A DNA stretch of 9,688 nucleotides from Leptolyngbya sp. SIO4C5. Its GTDB lineage: Bacteria > Cyanobacteriota > Cyanobacteriia > Phormidesmidales > Phormidesmidaceae. Shown piece by piece: positions 1 to 6,550 of the stretch (its first letter is position 1; each line of letters starts with the position of its first letter). The notes beneath the pieces were generated by a model, which was not told where the DNA came from, did not search any database, and saw only the letters and a program-made list of their open reading frames with translations. The translations under genes were made by a program, and so were the position numbers. The DNA lies in assembly GCA_010671965.1 (NCBI GenBank), contig JAAHIC010000110.1, positions 1 through 9,688 of the forward strand, in the 5' to 3' direction.

Positions 1-106
1 ATGTGTTTTCATATTATTTCTTTTAGTTTGTTTTTTCGAACAGAAATCTGCATCCGAACTGCACTAGAGTTGTTTACTGTAGTTCAGTCGTGTGCTCTTC
101 CGATCT
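1..106. other. Illumina adapter read-through (non-genomic contamination)
   Basis: Positions 73-106 match the 34-nt TruSeq read-2 adapter at 30 of 34 positions, ending in GTGTGCTCTTCCGATCT (90-106) without error. Positions 37-60 align without gaps to the P7 flow-cell oligo at about 16 of 24 positions. The bases between (61-72) sit where the index belongs. A T-rich stretch (about 21-36) precedes P7, as the reverse complement of the poly-A tail seen when a read runs past its adapter. The order poly-T, P7, index, adapter, insert is exactly that of a read-through molecule. The mismatches fit a low-quality read end. No gene should be called here. Confidence 0.93.
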
Positions 107-250
107 CATGAACAAAAGAGCGCTCCAGTCTGCAGTCATAAACCAGCTAAGTGAGTTATTTTTTATCAGAAATCGTTTTAGCCGTTAAGCTTATGGGGAT
201 CAAGTTTGTCAAGCAGCATCTAATTCTGCAGTAACGCTCTTTTGTTCATG
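107..250. repeat. 144-bp segment bounded by perfect 16-bp inverted repeats
   Basis: The left arm CATGAACAAAAGAGCG (107-122) is the exact reverse complement of the right arm (235-250), with 112 bp between them. A CTGCAG lies just inside each arm (130-135 and 226-231), but that hexamer is self-complementary. The left arm abuts the sequencing adapter with no gap, so 107 is the end of a library insert. The left arm may therefore be a fold-back copy of 235-250 made during library preparation rather than genomic sequence. A MITE-like element is possible, but no target-site duplication can be tested because the left flank is adapter. The interior is AT-richer than the genes and holds no ORF or convincing promoter. 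Confidence 0.6.
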
Positions 251-285
251 GCCTTCTGGGTGACTATTTATTTATCTTGAAAGCT

Positions 286-1722
286 ATGCTGACATTGGCT
301 TTTACCACCTCTAAATGGCTGGGCGGCAGTAGTCTGGGACTGATTGGCTGGCTGCTGCTAGCGGGTTCGGGCTGGTCTCAGACTTTGCCGTCACTCTCGG
401 ATTTTCCGGTGACGGAACCTGAGGCAACGGTTAGCCCAGTAGACTCAGCCAGTCCGGTGCTGCCCCCTGCGATCGATCCGGAGTATCGCTTGGGTGTGGG
501 CGATCGCTTGGCTATAGAAGTTTTCAATGTGCCGGAATATAGCGGCGAATATCAGGTACTTATTGATGGCGCTTTGAACTTGCCAATGGTCGGACGAGTC
601 TCGGTTAAGGGACTTACCCTAGCAGCGGCGGGCGAAGCCATTGGCACTGCCTACACGCCTTTGGTGCGGCGACCCCTGGTAACGGTTAGCTTACTGCAGC
701 CTCGCCCAATCGAAATTGCGATCGCCGGTGAAGTCAGCCAGCCCGGCGTCTATACCTTGACCATTGAAGAAGGAGCCAAATTTCCCAGCCTGGTTCAGGC
801 CATCCAAACCGCTGGCGGATTGACCCAGGTCGCCGATCTCAGTCAGATTGAGCTGCGTCGCCCCCAGCCCAACGGAGCGCCCCAGATCAGACGGGTCAAC
901 CTCTGGACGCTGCTACAGCAGGGCGATCTCAGTCAAAACCCAGCCCTTCAGGACGGTGACACCCTGGTTATTCCCACCGCCGAGCAAACAGATTTGGCGG
1001 CTGTCAACCAGCTAGCCGCTGCCAACTTTGCCGAAGCCCCGGAGCAGGCTTTGAACGTTGCCGTAGTCGGTGAGGTGTTTCGCCCCGGTTCACACCAGCT
1101 TAATCTTGAAGCAGGCGAAGGTCAGCCGACTCTGACTAGAGCCTTAGAGGTAGCAGGTGGCATCACCCCTTCAGCCAACATTCGTCAGCTGGAGGTACGG
1201 CGTCAGACCCGCAGCGGCACCGCTCAAAGCATTCCCATTGACCTGTGGGCCCTGCTGCAGGGAGGCGATCTGCAGCAGGATCTGATTTTGCAGCAGGGTG
1301 ATACTGTAGTAGTGCCTACAGCCAGCGATCTCAGCCCTCAAGAGGCTGTGCAGCTTGCCAGCGCCAGCTTTTCGCCCGACCAAATTGAGGTCAACGTCGT
1401 TGGTCGGGTACAAGAACCCGGCGTTGTCACTTTACGGCCCAACACGCCGCTGAATCAGGCTTTGCTCGCGGCAGGCGGCTTTACCCGCTCGGCCCGCAAA
1501 GGAGAAGTAGAACTGATTCGCCTCAATCCCGATGGCTCAGCCACGCGCCGCGAGATTGACGTAGATTTATCAGCAGGTATCAATGATGAAACAAATCCGG
1601 TCCTGCGCCATCAGGATGTTATCGTCGTTTCGCCTTCCGGCTTAACCAATCTTTCCGAAAACTTAGGTGCTCTCTTCAATCCCCTGCGACTGCTGCTGCC
1701 GTTTACCCCTTTTCTCTTTTAA
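286..1722 (+). CDS. Polysaccharide export (OPX/Wza-like) protein with SLBB domains
   Basis: Outer-membrane/periplasmic polysaccharide export protein of the Wza family, expected to form the exit channel for a capsule or exopolysaccharide and to work with the Wzc-like protein encoded next. From the ATG at 286 it has 478 residues. It has a signal peptide (hydrophobic LGLIGWLLLAG near 18-28, Ala/Ser/Gln after it) and a polysaccharide-export domain (about 65-140, with YRLGVGDRLAIEVF and a DG...LPMVGRVSVKGLT segment). Three SLBB-type repeats begin near IAIAGEVSQPGVYTL (146), VAVVGEVFRPGSHQL (258) and VNVVGRVQEPGVVTL (369). The C-terminus is hydrophobic and ends in Phe. No lipobox Cys follows the signal peptide, unlike E. 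coli Wza. An in-frame TTG at 277 would add three residues; neither start has a strong Shine-Dalgarno, and I prefer ATG. The stop is 61 bp before the next gene on the same strand, so an operon is likely. Confidence 0.9.
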   Translation: MLTLAFTTSKWLGGSSLGLIGWLLLAGSGWSQTLPSLSDFPVTEPEATVSPVDSASPVLPPAIDPEYRLGVGDRLAIEVFNVPEYSGEYQVLIDGALNLPMVGRVSVKGLTLAAAGEAIGTAYTPLVRRPLVTVSLLQPRPIEIAIAGEVSQPGVYTLTIEEGAKFPSLVQAIQTAGGLTQVADLSQIELRRPQPNGAPQIRRVNLWTLLQQGDLSQNPALQDGDTLVIPTAEQTDLAAVNQLAAANFAEAPEQALNVAVVGEVFRPGSHQLNLEAGEGQPTLTRALEVAGGITPSANIRQLEVRRQTRSGTAQSIPIDLWALLQGGDLQQDLILQQGDTVVVPTASDLSPQEAVQLASASFSPDQIEVNVVGRVQEPGVVTLRPNTPLNQALLAAGGFTRSARKGEVELIRLNPDGSATRREIDVDLSAGINDETNPVLRHQDVIVVSPSGLTNLSENLGALFNPLRLLLPFTPFLF

Positions 1723-1783
1723 GCCAGTGTTGACAGCGGGAAAGCAAACGATTCTCTTTATCTATGGTTTGAGGAATTAGGTA

Positions 1784-4012
1784 ATGGAACCCTATCAGCC
1801 CATCTTTCTCAGTGGCAATGATCACGCTGCGCCCCAGGTTTTGCAACTGCCTATACCTCAGACTGTTCTGGGTGACGATGAAGACGATTTCGATCTCCGT
1901 CAGATGTTGACGCTGGTTCGCCGTCGTGCTTTTTTGATTGTCACCGTTATGGGAGCCGTTCTCGCCGCTGCCGCCGCTGTTACCTTCACCCAAACGCCTG
2001 AGTATGAAGGCAAGTTTCAGCTCTTAGTTGAACCTGTCACCGCAGACGATGAACTAGCTCAGCTAACCCCTAACGTGGGAGGACTGGCTCAGGCGGCCTC
2101 AGGCCTGGACTACGATACTCAGATCCAGGTTTTAAAGAGTCCTGAACTGATGGCCCCCATCATTACTCAGCTCCAGCAGCAGTATCCAGAGCTAGACTAC
2201 GAAGATTTGATGGAATCTCTCACCATCGCCCGGCTACAAGACACCAAAATCCTGGAGATCCGCTACCGGGCCACCGATGCAGAGGAAATCAAAACCGTTT
2301 TAGACCAGCTCTCAGCCGCGTATCTAGCCTACAGCCTGAATGAGCGCAAGACGAATCTCCGGCAGGGCATCCAGTTTGTCAATGAGCAGCTCCCGCAGCT
2401 AGAGCAGCGGGTAAATCAGCTTCAGGGGCAATTACAGACATTTCGTCAGCAGTATAACTTTATTGACCCCAGCAATCAGGCTAATGAGCTGAGTCAGCAG
2501 CGCATTTCGCTGCTGCAGCAACGGCTGACGTTGGATCAAGAGCTGGCAGCCGTGCGATCGCAGTGGCAAGAGCTACAGCAGAGCGTCGGCACCATTGCTG
2601 TGCTTAAAGAAGCCCCAGTTTATGAACAGCTTGTCAGTCGCATCCGGGAGCTAGAGGCCAAGATCGCTGAAGAGACGACCCGCTTTACCGACCAAAACCC
2701 GGCTATGGAGGTGCTACAGGAAGAACGGCAAAATCTGCTGCCCATTCTGCAGGACGAGGCCCGGCGCGTAGTCGAAATTGAGCGCGCTCGCGTTGCTAAT
2801 AGTATTCAGGGATTAGAGAGCCGCAGCAGCCGTCTGTCCCAGTCTGAGGCGGTTTTGGCCCAGCGGATGCAGCAGCTCCCCGCGATCGCCCGCCAGTATG
2901 CCGATCTAGAGCGAGAGCTACAGGTGGCGACAGAAAGCTTAAATCGATTTTTGACCACGCGCGAAACGCTACAGATTGAGGGCGCTCAGGCCGAAGTTCC
3001 CTGGCAGGTTTTAGATGCAGCCGAGCAGCCCAAAAATCCGATATCGCCCAACATTCCCCGTAACTTAGTACTGGGCCTTGCCGCCAGCCTGCTAGTCGGC
3101 ATGGCCGCCGCACTGGTGGCCGAAAAGCTAGATACGGTCTTCCACAGCGCCGACGAACTGAAGCAAAAAACGCAGCTTCCTGTTTTGGGCACCATTCCCT
3201 TCTGTCGTCATCTCACCTCGCTGCGTGCCTCAAATACTGAGGCTTTACCGATTATCGCCAATCTACAGTCCGCCAGCGGCGCTTATGAGAATCACAGCTT
3301 TGTTGAGGCTTTTCGCGGCTTACATGCCAGTATTCGCTTCCTCGGCTCCGATCGCCCGGTGCGATCGCTGACGATTAGTTCTGCCCTACCGGGAGACGGC
3401 AAATCCACGGTAGCAATCAATCTGGCCGAAACCGCAGCGGCGATGGGGCAGCGGGTGCTGCTGGTAGACGCTGACCTGCGCCAGCCCCAGGTACATACTC
3501 GCCTGGGACTGCCTAACTTTCGTGGCCTAAGCAATCTGATTTCGACTCGGCTCTCTCTGCGACAGGCAATTCAGCAGTCACCCCAGTATGAAAACCTCTA
3601 TGTGATTACCTCTGGCTCCATTCCCCCCGATCCAACTAAGCTGCTGTCTTCTCAGAAGATGAAGCACCTAGTCAACCGGGTCGATAAAGTTTTTGACCTA
3701 GTCATCTATGACACGCCGCCTTTAGCGACGCTGGTAGACGCGAGTCTATTAGCCACTCACATGGACGGTGTGGTACTGGTTGTCAGCCTGGACAAGACCC
3801 ACTCTCCAGCGCTGATGCAGGCGCTAGAGCGCCTCAAGATTAGCCGCATTTCTATTCTGGGAACGGTAATCAACGGCGTGAAGCGTAGCGCCATGCCTGC
3901 CTACGACTACTATTACCGGCAGCGCTCCTACGGGCCAGCCCCTGAACCCGTTGCCCTCAATGGTGCTGCCCACAACGGCAATGGCGCTGTCGCCAATGGT
4001 CGCCATTTTTGA
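1784..4012 (+). CDS. Wzc-like polysaccharide co-polymerase / BY-type tyrosine autokinase
   Basis: Inner-membrane chain-length regulator and bacterial tyrosine kinase of the Wzc family, the partner of the OPX protein just upstream. Domains in 742 residues: Wzz domain from about 38; first membrane helix about 49-69 (AFLIVTVMGAVLAAAAAVTF); long periplasmic coiled coil about 190-400; Pro-rich PKNPISPNIPR leading into the second membrane helix about 427-446; cytoplasmic kinase domain about 505-700. Kinase motifs are Walker A SALPGDGKST (533-542), Walker A' LLVDAD (559-564) and Walker B LVIYDTPP (639-646). The Tyr cluster holds Y707, Y709, Y710, Y711 and Y716, the usual autophosphorylation tail. 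The oligomerisation motif EX2RX2R reads E508, R511, H514, so its last Arg is replaced. A Gly/Asn/Ala-rich tail follows. GAGG (1771-1774) lies 9 nt before the ATG and supports the start. Confidence 0.95.
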   Translation: MEPYQPIFLSGNDHAAPQVLQLPIPQTVLGDDEDDFDLRQMLTLVRRRAFLIVTVMGAVLAAAAAVTFTQTPEYEGKFQLLVEPVTADDELAQLTPNVGGLAQAASGLDYDTQIQVLKSPELMAPIITQLQQQYPELDYEDLMESLTIARLQDTKILEIRYRATDAEEIKTVLDQLSAAYLAYSLNERKTNLRQGIQFVNEQLPQLEQRVNQLQGQLQTFRQQYNFIDPSNQANELSQQRISLLQQRLTLDQELAAVRSQWQELQQSVGTIAVLKEAPVYEQLVSRIRELEAKIAEETTRFTDQNPAMEVLQEERQNLLPILQDEARRVVEIERARVANSIQGLESRSSRLSQSEAVLAQRMQQLPAIARQYADLERELQVATESLNRFLTTRETLQIEGAQAEVPWQVLDAAEQPKNPISPNIPRNLVLGLAASLLVGMAAALVAEKLDTVFHSADELKQKTQLPVLGTIPFCRHLTSLRASNTEALPIIANLQSASGAYENHSFVEAFRGLHASIRFLGSDRPVRSLTISSALPGDGKSTVAINLAETAAAMGQRVLLVDADLRQPQVHTRLGLPNFRGLSNLISTRLSLRQAIQQSPQYENLYVITSGSIPPDPTKLLSSQKMKHLVNRVDKVFDLVIYDTPPLATLVDASLLATHMDGVVLVVSLDKTHSPALMQALERLKISRISILGTVINGVKRSAMPAYDYYYRQRSYGPAPEPVALNGAAHNGNGAVANGRHF

Positions 4013-4015
4013 TAG

Positions 4016-4537
4016 TTACCCAAACGGCTTGGCCCACTGCTGGAGCGTCTTGAGCTGCTGGGAGGTCAGACGGGTGCGACGATTAACCGCTTTGACATGA
4101 TTTAGCGCCTCCCAAACCGGGAGCTGCTGGTAGCGGCAGAGGTAGGCAATGCAGATTAGCGGCGATCGCTCCATGCCTGCTAAACAGTGAATATAGGTCG
4201 GTAGACTCTGCTGCAGAAGCTGATGAAGCTGACTGACGGCGGCACTGATTTGATCGGGCGTGAGTAAGCGGGGGCTGTGGCTGTCGGGTAGGGGATAGCG
4301 CCGACAGTGAAAATGGGCGATCGCGCTGTCAGGCAGTTGCCCTTCTGCTAAGGGGCAAAGCGTTAGGATGGCCTGAATTTTGGCCTGTTGCAGATGCAGG
4401 AGATCGGGTTCGTTAGGAAAGGGGCCAACGGCGAGCCGATGGGGCAGGATCCAGCGATGGCAGACGGCTGCCGCAGAAGACTTGTGAGACGGGCGATCGC
4501 GCGATTGAAATAGCATAAAGTATTGGGCCTGGGCCAC
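4016..4537 (-). CDS. Dual-specificity / tyrosine phosphatase-like protein (CX5R)
   Basis: A cysteine-dependent phosphatase of 173 residues. The P-loop is HCLAGMERS (117-125): nucleophile C118, phosphate-binding R124 and following S125, the CX5R signature of protein tyrosine and dual-specificity phosphatases. The likely general acid is D85 in YPLPDS, at the usual distance before the Cys. It is not the low-molecular-weight Wzb type, whose CX5R lies at the N-terminus. The start is GTG at 4537, supported by an AGGA 8 nt upstream; an ATG seven codons in lacks such a site. Its 3' end is 3 bp from the 3' end of the Wzc-like kinase gene, convergent. Dephosphorylation of that kinase's Tyr tail is an attractive inference, not shown by the sequence. 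Phosphoserine/threonine or non-protein substrates are also possible. Confidence 0.87.
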   Translation of the reverse strand: MAQAQYFMLFQSRDRPSHKSSAAAVCHRWILPHRLAVGPFPNEPDLLHLQQAKIQAILTLCPLAEGQLPDSAIAHFHCRRYPLPDSHSPRLLTPDQISAAVSQLHQLLQQSLPTYIHCLAGMERSPLICIAYLCRYQQLPVWEALNHVKAVNRRTRLTSQQLKTLQQWAKPFG

Positions 4538-4545
4538 ACGATTGA

Positions 4546-4549
4546 TCCT
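4546..4549 (-). promoter_or_regulatory. Shine-Dalgarno supporting the GTG start of the phosphatase gene
   Basis: On the minus strand AGGA lies 8 nt before the GTG at 4537-4535. No comparable site precedes the ATG seven codons downstream, so this motif decides in favour of GTG. Confidence 0.55.
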
Positions 4550-4555
4550 GCCGTT

Positions 4556-4577
4556 AAGGTTTGGTCTGCCAAACCTT
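4556..4577. repeat. Perfect 9-bp inverted repeat in the divergent spacer (operator or leader hairpin)
   Basis: AAGGTTTGG (4556-4564) and CCAAACCTT (4569-4577) are exact reverse complements around a TCTG spacer. The repeat lies in the 217-bp spacer between the divergent phosphatase and ATPase genes, about 6 bp upstream of the phosphatase Shine-Dalgarno. Neither strand has a T-run after it, so it is not an intrinsic terminator. It could be a dimeric regulator's operator or a hairpin in the phosphatase mRNA leader. I see no match to a named regulator site. Confidence 0.6.
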
Positions 4578-4754
4578 GACGAACCATAATCGGCTTTATG
4601 TTAACCGAGAATTTCCCAGGTTGCTGACGCATCCACCAGAACGACAGAAAATCCTGCCTGGCTATCTCTAGCCTCAACTAAACGAGGCTTTCTGGTGTCT
4701 GCCAGTGATAGAACGGCCTGAGGATTTTGAGCAGCGCTGTCAGCTCGCGGCATA

Positions 4755-6503
4755 ATGACCTTTGAGCCAAAGCAATCAACGGCATCCATATCTATGGCGA
4801 CTCAGGCAGACCTGCAAACGAAGCTGCGCCAGCTCGACGGTCACAGCTACAAAGCTTATAAATCAATTCGGGGTGACTATGCCTTTGACACCTTTACCCT
4901 GACGATTGACTACGTGCAGGGAGATCCGTTTGCCGCCCCCAGTCAGCTTCAGGTGAAAGTGCCCCAGGCAGTCGCGGGATTTCCGGCAGCGCTGTATAGC
5001 CACCCCAGCAGGGCGATCGCCCTGCAAGACTATTTAACTCGTCAGTTCGATCGCGCCGCTCAGTCACTCCGGCAAAAGCGCGGCTCCGGCAAGAGCGGTT
5101 TGATTTCGGTGATGAGTCCAGGGCAGGTCATTCTCGCTCGCACCACCGCCTTTGTCACCCCTGAAACGGTTGAGCTGCGGTTTGTGGCCGGTTTACCGGC
5201 TTTTGGCCGCCGCATTGCTGGGCATCAGGCCGCGGCCATGCTTTGCGGGGATCTGCCAGAACTGGTCGACCGCGCCCTGTTTTATCGTCAGCTCCAGGCC
5301 GATCAGCTATCCCATCACGTCAATACGGCAGAAGATGCCGACTGGCTGAGAAGCCAGCTCAGCCAGCGAGGACTGGTGGCCTTTGTAGCTGATGGTGCCG
5401 TTTTGCCCCGGCGCAGCGGCGTAGACGATCGCCCCCTGACGGCGCAGGTGACTCCTTTTCGATCGCCAGATTCCTTACAGGTAGCATTTGACTGTCCCCA
5501 CGCTGGGCGGATTACGGGCATGGGCATTCCCAAAGGTATTAGCCTAATTGTGGGCGGCGGCTATCACGGCAAGTCAACGCTGCTGCGGGCGATCGAGCAG
5601 GGCATTTATAACCACGTACCCTCTGATGGGCGGCAGCAGGTCGTCACCGATCCAGGGGCAGTCAAAATTCGAGCCGAAGACGGTCGTAGCGTCACTGGAG
5701 TAGACATTTCGCCGTTTATCAGTCACCTCCCTCAGAATCGCTCAACCCAGCATTTCTCGACTCCCAATGCCAGCGGCAGCACCTCTCAGGCTGCCAGCAT
5801 CATTGAGGCAGTTGAGGCGGGGGCAACGGTGCTGCTGGTAGATGAGGACACCGCCGCGACTAACTTTATGATCCGCGATCGCCGGATGCAGGCTTTGATC
5901 GCCAAAGAAAAAGAACCGATTACGCCTTTCATCGACAAAATTCAGTCGCTCTACACTGACTACGGCGTCTCCACAATTTTGGTAATGGGGGGCAGCGGTG
6001 ACTATTTTGACGTAGCCGATACGGTGATTGCCCTAGACAGCTATCAGCCCGCAGAAGTGACTAAAGCCGCTAAAGCGATCGCCGCTCAATATGCCACCGA
6101 TCGCGCGCCTGAGGGAGGAGAGCACTTTGGCACCGTCACCCAGCGCGTCATTTTGCCTGCCAGCCTGGATGCCAGCAAAGGTCGCCGTGAAGTCAGCCTC
6201 AAAGTGCGCGACATAGACGAATTGCGCTTTGGCACAGAAGCGGTAGATCTCGCTGCCGTAGAGCAGCTGATAGAACCTGGGCAGGTACGGGCGATCGCAG
6301 CGGCTATGGTCTATGCCCAGCGCCATTACTTTGACGGCAAGCAGCCTTTAGCCACCGTCTTAGACGCCGTGATGCAGGATCTTGAACGGCAGGGTCTTGA
6401 TATTTTGAGCGATCGCACTGTCAGCGATTTTTCTAGCTTCCGGCGCTTTGAGCTAGCAGCAGCCATTAACCGGGTGCGATCGCTCCAGGTTGAGCCTGCT
6501 TAA
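4755..6503 (+). CDS. Predicted ABC-class ATPase (COG3044 / ABC_ATPase family)
   Basis: A soluble P-loop ATPase of 582 residues, recognised as the 'predicted ATPase of the ABC class' family, whose cellular role is not established. Seen: an N-terminal module with KAYKSIRGDYAF (33-44) and VQGDPFAAPS (54-63); Walker A GGGYHGKST (267-275); AVKIRAEDGRSV (302-313); a Ser/Gly/Gln segment NASGSTSQA (338-346) placed like an ABC signature; Walker B LLVDED (360-365) followed by TAATNFMIRDRRMQ; and a switch-like MGGSGDYFDVAD (411-422). There are no membrane segments, so it is not a transporter permease. The start is uncertain: ATG 4755 or the in-frame ATG 4794 (residue 14), neither with a clear ribosome site. 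Conservation as I know the family begins after residue 18, so the shorter form is plausible. It is divergent from the phosphatase gene and convergent with manC. Any link to polysaccharide export is by position only. Confidence 0.88.
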   Translation: MTFEPKQSTASISMATQADLQTKLRQLDGHSYKAYKSIRGDYAFDTFTLTIDYVQGDPFAAPSQLQVKVPQAVAGFPAALYSHPSRAIALQDYLTRQFDRAAQSLRQKRGSGKSGLISVMSPGQVILARTTAFVTPETVELRFVAGLPAFGRRIAGHQAAAMLCGDLPELVDRALFYRQLQADQLSHHVNTAEDADWLRSQLSQRGLVAFVADGAVLPRRSGVDDRPLTAQVTPFRSPDSLQVAFDCPHAGRITGMGIPKGISLIVGGGYHGKSTLLRAIEQGIYNHVPSDGRQQVVTDPGAVKIRAEDGRSVTGVDISPFISHLPQNRSTQHFSTPNASGSTSQAASIIEAVEAGATVLLVDEDTAATNFMIRDRRMQALIAKEKEPITPFIDKIQSLYTDYGVSTILVMGGSGDYFDVADTVIALDSYQPAEVTKAAKAIAAQYATDRAPEGGEHFGTVTQRVILPASLDASKGRREVSLKVRDIDELRFGTEAVDLAAVEQLIEPGQVRAIAAAMVYAQRHYFDGKQPLATVLDAVMQDLERQGLDILSDRTVSDFSSFRRFELAAAINRVRSLQVEPA

Positions 6504-6517
6504 GCGAGCGGCTGACC

Positions 6518-6550
6518 AAGCCCTGTCAAAGCCCTGTCAAAGCACTATCA
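6518..6550. repeat. 11-bp tandem repeat, three copies, reaching the manC stop codon
   Basis: AAGCCCTGTCA occurs at 6518-6528 and 6529-6539 exactly, and as AAGCACTATCA (two changes) at 6540-6550. It fills most of the 44-bp gap between the convergent ATPase and manC genes. The third copy contains the manC stop (TGA, complement of 6548-6550). No stem-loop plus T-run terminator is present in this gap. Confidence 0.8.

Noticed and set aside
248..280. ATG at 248 as a start for the OPX gene
   Set aside because: It is in another frame and reaches a stop after ten codons.
1730..1735. Perfect TTGACA in the gap between the OPX and kinase genes, possible internal promoter
   Set aside because: The -10 region at 16-18 bp spacing reads TCTCTT or similar, a poor match; the only TATA-like bases are about 23 bp away.
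2796..3113. 105-residue minus-strand open frame inside the kinase gene
   Set aside because: It lies wholly antisense to a strongly recognised coding region and its protein resembles nothing; it is a shadow of GC-rich coding DNA.
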